The translations under genes and the position numbers were made by a program. 7,075 bases of DNA, taken from contig CAJWOB010000132.1 in NCBI GenBank assembly GCA_913043885.1, positions 1 to 7,075 of the forward strand, read 5' to 3'. Every line of letters starts with the position of its first letter. The first letter of the stretch is position 1. This stretch comes from an uncultured Spirochaetaceae bacterium (GTDB taxonomy: Bacteria; Spirochaetota; Spirochaetia; SZUA-6; Bin103). Under the pieces are notes generated by a model, which worked only from the letters and a program-made list of their open reading frames with translations, was not told the origin of the DNA and made no database searches. Positions 1 to 5,017 of the stretch are shown piece by piece.

Positions 1-1
1 C

Positions 2-259
2 AGTGACGCCCCAATCGCGGCAGACTGCGCCTGCCGGGTGTGCCAGGGGGGGTATAGCCGCGGCTACCTGCGCCACCTGTTCAACCAGAACGAGATCATG
101 GCCGCGGTGGCCACCACCTTGCACAATCTCAGCTACATGGCGGACCTGATGGCACGTATGCGCGCGGCCATCGTTGCCGGCACGTTCGCACAGTTTCGGC
201 GCTCGTTCCTTGCCGGCTATCAGCGTCCGGGGGGAGGCTCGGTTGCCGGCTCCAGCTGA
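2..259 (+). CDS. tgt: tRNA-guanine transglycosylase, C-terminal end (5' truncated)
   Basis: This is the C-terminal 85 residues of bacterial Tgt, which exchanges guanine-34 for preQ1 in the anticodon of GUN tRNAs, a step of queuosine synthesis in the cytoplasm. The reading frame is open from the left edge, so the start and the catalytic aspartates lie outside the window. The zinc site is complete: a C-x-C-x2-C cluster (Cys codons at 26, 32 and 41) and the His of the LHNLSYM segment (codon at 122). The flanking YSRGYLRHLF and the ending FRRSFLAGYQ also match the family. About ten extra Gly/Ser-rich residues follow the usual C-terminus. The stop at 257-259 lies inside the start region of murJ, which suggests translational coupling. 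The GTG at 38 is internal and not a start. The family call is firm. Confidence 0.95.
   Translation, partial: SDAPIAADCACRVCQGGYSRGYLRHLFNQNEIMAAVATTLHNLSYMADLMARMRAAIVAGTFAQFRRSFLAGYQRPGGGSVAGSS
231..237 (+). promoter_or_regulatory. Shine-Dalgarno site that sets the murJ start
   Basis: The purine run GGGGAGG ends 5 nt before the TTG at 243. It is the strongest ribosome binding site near the start of murJ. It favours TTG 243 over the upstream TTG codons at 174 and 210 and over the later ATG at 291, which would cut into the first membrane helix. The site lies within the last codons of tgt. Confidence 0.6.
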
Positions 260-1799
260 CGGTAGGCCGCGGGCCGCGGCGTTCCTGCTAATGGTGCTGA
301 CCGCCGCCTCGCGCCTGCTCGGGTTCGTCCGCATTGCGGTCATCGGCGCGGTATTCGGAGCCTCCGGCAGCGCCGACGTGCTCAATGCCGTGTTCATGAT
401 CCCCAACAACCTCCGCAAGCTGCTTGCGGAAGGGGCGCTGTCCGCCGCCCTTATTCCGGAGCTGGCCACGCAGGCCGGCAGCGACCGTGCGGCGGGACGA
501 GATCTGGTGCGCCGGCTAGTTGCCGTGCTGCTGCTGTTCGCGGTGCCCCTGGTGGCTGTGGCAGTGCTGTTGGCGGAGCCGGTAACGCACGCGCTGCTCG
601 ACTTCCCCGAGCCCTGGAAGATGCAGGACACCGCGTCCCTGTTTCGGCTCGTGTTCCCCTACATCCTGCTGGTGAGCGTCAGCGCGTTGACGATGGCGGC
701 GCTCAACACGGACGAGGTATTCGGCGTTCCGGCGCTCGCACCGCTGCTGTTCTCGATCTGCGTCATCGGCGCCATTCTTCTGTGGAGCAACGCTCTGGGC
801 CCGTTCGCGGCGGGAGTCGGCATTCTCGCCGGAGGGGTGGCCGGAATCGTGGTGCAGCTACCGGCTTTCGTGCAGCGCGGCTATAGCCTGGCGCCTCTGC
901 CGCAGCTGCGTAACGCCGCCCTCGCCCGGGTGGGCAAGCAGTGGCTGCCGGTGGTGGCGTCGTCGTCGATCTTCGCCGTCGCGCAGCAGGTGGCGATCAT
1001 ATTCGCCACCGGACTGGAGGATGGCAGCGCATCGGCGCTCTCCAACGCGCTGGTGTTCTGGCAGCTGCCGTTCGGTATCTTCTCCGTGTCAGTGGTAACC
1101 GCTCACTTTCCGCGGATGAGCCGTCTGGCCGCCGGCGGCGAGCGCGCTCCACTGGCTGCGACGTTCGGCGAGGGCGCCGGCCTCATCGCCGCGCTGCTGG
1201 TGCCCGCCGCGCTTTTCTATCTGCTACTCGGTGAGCGTGCGATCCAGGTGGCGCTGGAGCGGGGCTCGTTCTCATCCGCCGGCACGGTGCTCGCCGGCCG
1301 GGTGCTGGCTGGGTATGCGGTGGGGCTGGTGCCGGTCGGCCTGTTCACCTTCGCGCAGCGGTACTTCTACGCCGTTCGCGACTATCGCACGCCGTTCCTG
1401 ACTGCAGTGCTGGTGGTGGTCATCGACATCCCGCTGTCGCTGGTGCTCAAGGAGACCTCGTTGCGCGTTGCCGGGCTGTCGTTGGCGAACTCCATCGCGT
1501 TCGCGGTGGGGGCAGTGGTACTGCTCCTCAAGGCCCGCGCGCAGTTGGCCGACGTGAGAGATAGGGGACGTTGGCTCACCACGGCACGGATGTTGGTCGC
1601 CAACGCGCCGCTGGCGGGGTTGTTGGTTGTGTCACGGCTGGTGACCGCAGACTGGTGGCAGCCGGCCAGTACCTGGCGCAACGCCCTGCTGTTGGCTGTG
1701 ATCGGCCTGGCGGCCGTTGCCGCCGTGCTCTTCATGTATAGAAAACTGCACATCGATGTGCTGCCGGCGCGTTCGGCGCCCAGGGATAGGACGCGGTGA
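243..1799 (+). CDS. murJ: Lipid II flippase MurJ (MviN family, MOP superfamily)
   Basis: MurJ moves lipid-linked peptidoglycan precursor (lipid II) across the inner membrane. From TTG 243 the product has 518 residues, the usual family length, with hydrophobic segments throughout that fit the expected 14 helices. The N-terminal signature is clear: SRLLGFVR (Arg24, Arg30), Asp45 in SADVLNAVF, and PNNLRKLLAEGALS (Arg58). These correspond by eye to the functional Arg18, Arg24, Asp39 and Arg52 of E. coli MurJ. The later YFYAVRDYRTPF segment is also typical. The position matching E. coli Arg270 in helix 8 appears to be Val271, before LPFGIFSVS. The gene overlaps tgt by 17 nt, and its TGA overlaps the next start in GTGA, so the three genes are probably coupled. 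A longer form from TTG 174 is possible but would add a polar, unconserved leader. The family is certain and the start fairly so. Confidence 0.95.
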   Translation: MPAPADGRPRAAAFLLMVLTAASRLLGFVRIAVIGAVFGASGSADVLNAVFMIPNNLRKLLAEGALSAALIPELATQAGSDRAAGRDLVRRLVAVLLLFAVPLVAVAVLLAEPVTHALLDFPEPWKMQDTASLFRLVFPYILLVSVSALTMAALNTDEVFGVPALAPLLFSICVIGAILLWSNALGPFAAGVGILAGGVAGIVVQLPAFVQRGYSLAPLPQLRNAALARVGKQWLPVVASSSIFAVAQQVAIIFATGLEDGSASALSNALVFWQLPFGIFSVSVVTAHFPRMSRLAAGGERAPLAATFGEGAGLIAALLVPAALFYLLLGERAIQVALERGSFSSAGTVLAGRVLAGYAVGLVPVGLFTFAQRYFYAVRDYRTPFLTAVLVVVIDIPLSLVLKETSLRVAGLSLANSIAFAVGAVVLLLKARAQLADVRDRGRWLTTARMLVANAPLAGLLVVSRLVTADWWQPASTWRNALLLAVIGLAAVAAVLFMYRKLHIDVLPARSAPRDRTR

Positions 1800-3301
1800 C
1801 CGGCGCTGGGCGTACACGAGAGGTGGAACGAGGCCCCGCGGAGGCGTCCGCGCGTCGTGATGTTGCGACGGGATTGAGACGCCTCGCCTGGGCAGTGTGT
1901 GTGTGGCTGGTGGTGCCGACACTAGGCGTGGCGGTCGAGGATGAATCGGGTGAAGCCGCGGAGGTGGAGTCGACGCTGGCGACGTGGCGGGACACGCTGC
2001 GCTTTGGGATCGACAGTGAGATCCTCGAGCTGATCGGTGAGCTGGATCGCAACCGGGAGGTTGGCCTCAACGCCGAGCTGGTTGCTCTCGCCGGGGACTC
2101 GGCCAACCCCGATGTGGTGCGCGCCATCATCGAGATGTTCCGACGAATCGAAGACGTCGCGCTGGCGCAGAAGGCGAGCGACATCGTCGCGCGTGAGGGC
2201 GAAGCGGTTGCCGGTGGAACGACGACCAGGGATGGCCGCCAGCGATCGCTGCTGACGGCCGCGATCTACTACCTCGGCGACCTTGGGCAGGCGGGGTCGG
2301 CTGAGCTCATGCGCCCGCTGCTAGAACACGAGGACACGCTGGTGGCAACTGCAGCGATTGCGGCGATCGGCGGAAGTGGTGGTCGGGACGAGGTACCAGA
2401 CCTGCTGGAGCGGCTCGATGATCTGGCTTTCCCGGCCGATCTCAAGCCCGAGTTGCTGCTCGCACTCGGGGCGATAGGCGCCGAAAGCGCGGTCGAACGA
2501 CTCGAGGAGGTGGTTGCCGACACCGCCAATCCGCGGGTGTGGCGCATGTACGCCAGCGACTCGCTCGGAAAGATCGGGGCGGGCAGCTCCTTGCCGGTGT
2601 TGCGCGCTGTCCTCAGCGAGGACGATCCGCAGCTCAAGGCGTACGCCGCCAGTGCCATAGGCCAGTACGATTCCTCCGACGCCAACGACGCGCTGATCGC
2701 CGGATTACGCGACGGGCACTGGAGCGTGCGCGAAGCGTCCGCGATGGGCTTGGGGCGAACCAGCGCAAGTGATGCTGTAGACATCCTCCGCTACAAAGCG
2801 GAGCGCGACCCGGAGGAGAAGGTTCGCCTCGCGGCCATCGACGCTCTGGCGCAGATTGGCGCTCCGCAGTCCCGCTCATATCTGCAAGAGACCGCGGGGG
2901 CCGATGATGCGTCTCTTGGCGTGCGCGACCGCGCGGTGCGGTCGATCATCCGCCACGACCTGGAGCCGTCCACAGCATTCCTCGAGGAGATGATCGACGC
3001 AGAGTGGGGGAGGTCGCCTCCCACACTGCTGATGGCGATGGCCCAGGAGCTGGCTGAGCACGGTCAGGCTTCGCTCCAGAAGTTCTACGAGCGTTTTCTG
3101 GGGAGCGTGCATCCGGGTATTCGCGTCTACGGGATCCGCGGCATCGCCCGTGGGGAGCTGCGCGGTATGCGCAACGCAATCGAGGCGCTGCGTGTTGGCG
3201 ACGGCGTCGCCGCGGTGCGCGTCGAGGCCGAGCTTGCCCTGCAGAAGCTGGGGGGCGGCGCAGAAGCGGCAACCCCAGCCGCGGCGCCGGCTACTCCCTG
3301 A
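1796..3301 (+). CDS. Exported HEAT-repeat protein of unknown partner
   Basis: I recognise the fold class but not a named gene. From GTG 1796 the product has 501 residues. An Arg-containing N-region is followed by a hydrophobic stretch at about residues 30-46 (LAWAVCVWLVVPTLGVAV) and then acidic sequence, which fits a Sec signal peptide cut near residue 47. No lipobox is seen. Helical repeats fill the rest. The clearest HEAT units fall at about 180-209, 213-246, 247-278, 279-309, 310-340, 341-372 and 374-403, each with alternating A/L/I-rich helices and a recurring G or IGA turn. A weaker pair lies at 441-486. The tail is Ala/Pro-rich. There is no catalytic motif, so a protein-binding scaffold role in the periplasm is inferred. 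The GTG overlaps the murJ stop (GTGA), with the weak purine run AGGGATAGG 5 nt upstream. A TTG at 1874 would give a shorter, more standard signal peptide but has poor ribosome binding. Confidence 0.85.
   Translation: MTGAGRTREVERGPAEASARRDVATGLRRLAWAVCVWLVVPTLGVAVEDESGEAAEVESTLATWRDTLRFGIDSEILELIGELDRNREVGLNAELVALAGDSANPDVVRAIIEMFRRIEDVALAQKASDIVAREGEAVAGGTTTRDGRQRSLLTAAIYYLGDLGQAGSAELMRPLLEHEDTLVATAAIAAIGGSGGRDEVPDLLERLDDLAFPADLKPELLLALGAIGAESAVERLEEVVADTANPRVWRMYASDSLGKIGAGSSLPVLRAVLSEDDPQLKAYAASAIGQYDSSDANDALIAGLRDGHWSVREASAMGLGRTSASDAVDILRYKAERDPEEKVRLAAIDALAQIGAPQSRSYLQETAGADDASLGVRDRAVRSIIRHDLEPSTAFLEEMIDAEWGRSPPTLLMAMAQELAEHGQASLQKFYERFLGSVHPGIRVYGIRGIARGELRGMRNAIEALRVGDGVAAVRVEAELALQKLGGGAEAATPAAAPATP
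3256..3289. terminator. GC-rich hairpin at the convergent gene ends (weak terminator candidate)
   Basis: A nested inverted repeat can fold here. CGGCGC (3256-3261) pairs with GCGCCG (3284-3289), and inside it GCGGC (3266-3270) pairs with GCCGC (3278-3282) around a 7-nt loop, with a small internal bulge. It lies just inside the 3' ends of both convergent genes. No T-run follows on either strand, so it is not a standard intrinsic terminator. It also encodes the low-complexity Ala/Pro tail of the HEAT protein, so the pairing may be a by-product of base composition. Confidence 0.25.
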
Positions 3302-4979
3302 CCCCCATCACCTCCGCCACGGTAAGGCCGGCGGAGACACTGCGCATCAGCTCGTTCAGCTCGTCGAGCGGCGAGCGGTAGCGGTCGAATGTCAGCGTGA
3401 GCGTGTGGCCCGTGTCGCTGCGAACGGTTAGCGGCACGCCGATGCAGTCGGCCAGGCCCTTGCCGAGGCCGGGGAAGCGGTCACCATCCAGGGGCGTGAA
3501 CCGGTAGCGTTTGCCGTCGTTGCTTACCTCAGCGACGTGGGGCGGCAGTGGACGGAGGAATACCAGGAACGCGGAGCGCCCCCCACCGACGCTGGCGGGA
3601 TGGCCGGGTCGGACCACCCGCACGTTGCGGAGCCGATCGCGGCGGCTCTGCCCCTCCACCCGCATCTCGATGGCATCGTGCGCCACCTCGTGGGCGGCAC
3701 GGGCAGCTCCAAAGACTGCGAGCTCGTTACGGAGCGACCGAAACAGCAGGAACAGTAGAGCGGCCGCCACCACGGCAACCACGGTGATGAGCAGGGCTGT
3801 CAGCACCGTGCGCGACAGCTCGGTGGTCGCCCTTGATGTGAAGCGAAGCTCGACGCTATACGGGACCACCCGCAGGTTGCCGGCGAACACGACCTCGGCG
3901 GTCATGGCCTGCTCTCCGGTCGCCACGTCGTCGGGCAGGAGCAGCGGCACTGCGAGCGTCGCCGCCTGACCGGGCGCCACTGTTGCCGCCCGCTCTCCGA
4001 TCAATAGCTCGACGCCTCGCACCGTGACGCCGGTTATGCGCGGACGGATCGGTTGCGCCGTGTGATTGGTGATGGTGATCGGGACCGACATGCGCCGGCC
4101 GACGGTGCCGAGGTGGTCGGGGAGCGTCAGCGTGGGGAGGCCCAGAACGCGGTCGATGGTGCGACGGGACACGTCGGCAGACTCGGTGCCGGCACCTGAC
4201 GCATCGTCGGTCGCATCGGCGCCCTCTTGGCCACTTGCATCGTCAGTCGCCGCGCCTCGCTCGAGTGGCACCACCGCGGCGTCGCCCGCTACCCGGCGCA
4301 CCGCCTCCAGGAGGGCGGAGCGGTCTACCTGGGCAGCTGCATCAGTTGCATCCTCGGTCGCATCGGCGCCCGCTTGGCCATTGGCGGCCCCGGCGCCCGG
4401 GCGACCCGGTTGGCCAGTTGCATCCTCCGCCAGCTGCAGCACCCGCACGCTCCACCCGTCGCGACGTATCTCCCGCACGCTGCTGACCAGCGCAGCCAGC
4501 ACCTGCTCGAACGAGACGTCCCAGGCCGCTCCTGGCGGTGGATCGTGGATGCCGTCGGTTAGCAGGATGATGTTGCGATTCGTTGGGCTTCCGGCGGCGC
4601 CGGCCACCCGTGCCGCTCCCTGCGCGTATCCGCCCAGGAACTCGACCGCGCGCACCAGGTCGGTGTAGGCGCCCAGCCCATCCAGCCGCACCAGCTGATC
4701 CACCAACTGACGGAAGCGGTCTGGCGCCGTAATCCGCTGGGAGAACACCACCCTGGCGGTCGTGTCGAAGGTGAGGAGGTGGAAGGAGTCGCCGGGTTGG
4801 ACGCGGGTCAGCACCTCGCTGAGCACATAGCCCACCACGTCGTCGAACTTGGTGAACATCGACTCGGAGGTGTCGACCATCACGATGAAGTCGACGCCTT
4901 CGGCAACAGCCGGCGCGGGTGCAAGCGCGGCCAGCGTCAACGCCCCCGCGACGGCGGCGGCCGCGCCGAACCTACCCAC
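3291..4979 (-). CDS. Membrane-anchored VWA-domain protein
   Basis: The product is 562 residues from the GTG at 4979. In order it has: a signal peptide (MGR, then an Ala/Leu-rich core ending APAVA, about residues 1-26); a VWA domain (about 28-240) with a full metal-binding MIDAS set, DTSES (Asp36, Ser38, Ser40), Thr106 in GAYTD and Asp142 in LLTDG; an Asp/Ala/Gly-rich linker with repeats inside and after the domain (about 184-270); a beta-rich, Ig-like region (about 280-385); one membrane helix (about 391-413); and a cytoplasmic part of about 150 residues that is partly beta-rich and unassigned. VWA domains bind protein partners through a metal ion, so this looks like a periplasmic adhesion or assembly module that passes information across the membrane. 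The open frame continues upstream to 5201, but that part lies inside the GreA gene and looks non-coding. GTG 4979 is the only usual start codon between the GreA stop and the signal peptide. It has no clear Shine-Dalgarno. A CTG at 5021 overlapping the GreA stop (CTGA) is an alternative. The exact role is unknown. Confidence 0.85.
   Translation of the reverse strand: MGRFGAAAAVAGALTLAALAPAPAVAEGVDFIVMVDTSESMFTKFDDVVGYVLSEVLTRVQPGDSFHLLTFDTTARVVFSQRITAPDRFRQLVDQLVRLDGLGAYTDLVRAVEFLGGYAQGAARVAGAAGSPTNRNIILLTDGIHDPPPGAAWDVSFEQVLAALVSSVREIRRDGWSVRVLQLAEDATGQPGRPGAGAANGQAGADATEDATDAAAQVDRSALLEAVRRVAGDAAVVPLERGAATDDASGQEGADATDDASGAGTESADVSRRTIDRVLGLPTLTLPDHLGTVGRRMSVPITITNHTAQPIRPRITGVTVRGVELLIGERAATVAPGQAATLAVPLLLPDDVATGEQAMTAEVVFAGNLRVVPYSVELRFTSRATTELSRTVLTALLITVVAVVAAALLFLLFRSLRNELAVFGAARAAHEVAHDAIEMRVEGQSRRDRLRNVRVVRPGHPASVGGGRSAFLVFLRPLPPHVAEVSNDGKRYRFTPLDGDRFPGLGKGLADCIGVPLTVRSDTGHTLTLTFDRYRSPLDELNELMRSVSAGLTVAEVMGVRE
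4197..4427 (-). repeat. In-frame imperfect direct repeats in the VWA linker
   Basis: Two 33-nt copies, 4201-4233 and 4348-4380, match at 31 of 33 bases and lie 147 nt apart, which is 49 codons in the same frame. An 18-nt fragment at 4410-4427 matches 4227-4244 at 16 of 18 positions, so parts of the unit recur. The protein motif is GQ-x-GADAT-(E/D)-DA-(T/S) at residues 201-212 and 250-261. Related pieces are EDATGQPG at 185-192 and DDAS at 246-249. The result is an acidic, flexible segment without hydrophobic residues. Confidence 0.75.
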
Positions 4980-5017
4980 TGTGACGCGGCGCTGAGCGAT
5001 CGTCGTGGTGGCTGTTC
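4980..5017 (-). other. Short spacer between the GreA-type and VWA genes
   Basis: This 38-nt stretch is the only sequence in the window not assigned to a gene. Read on the minus strand it contains no recognisable -10/-35 pair, hairpin or purine-rich ribosome binding site. The short spacing suggests the VWA gene is read from the same transcript as the GreA-type gene. Confidence 0.55.

Noticed and set aside
174..242. Longer murJ start at TTG 174
   Set aside because: The leader is polar with no family match, and a better-spaced Shine-Dalgarno supports TTG 243.
1382..2184. Minus-strand open frames across the murJ-HEAT junction
   Set aside because: They are antisense to two well-supported genes, are rich in Ser/Thr/Arg and have no domain; they are high-GC shadow frames.
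4197..4427. CRISPR array or mobile-element repeat
   Set aside because: There are only two good copies, both in frame within a gene and coding for a linker motif; there is no regular spacer pattern and no flanking inverted repeats.
4066..4668. 200-residue open frame on the plus strand opposite the VWA gene
   Set aside because: Its Ser/Arg/Ala-rich, low-complexity sequence mirrors the VWA linker repeats, and there is no ribosome binding site or family signature.
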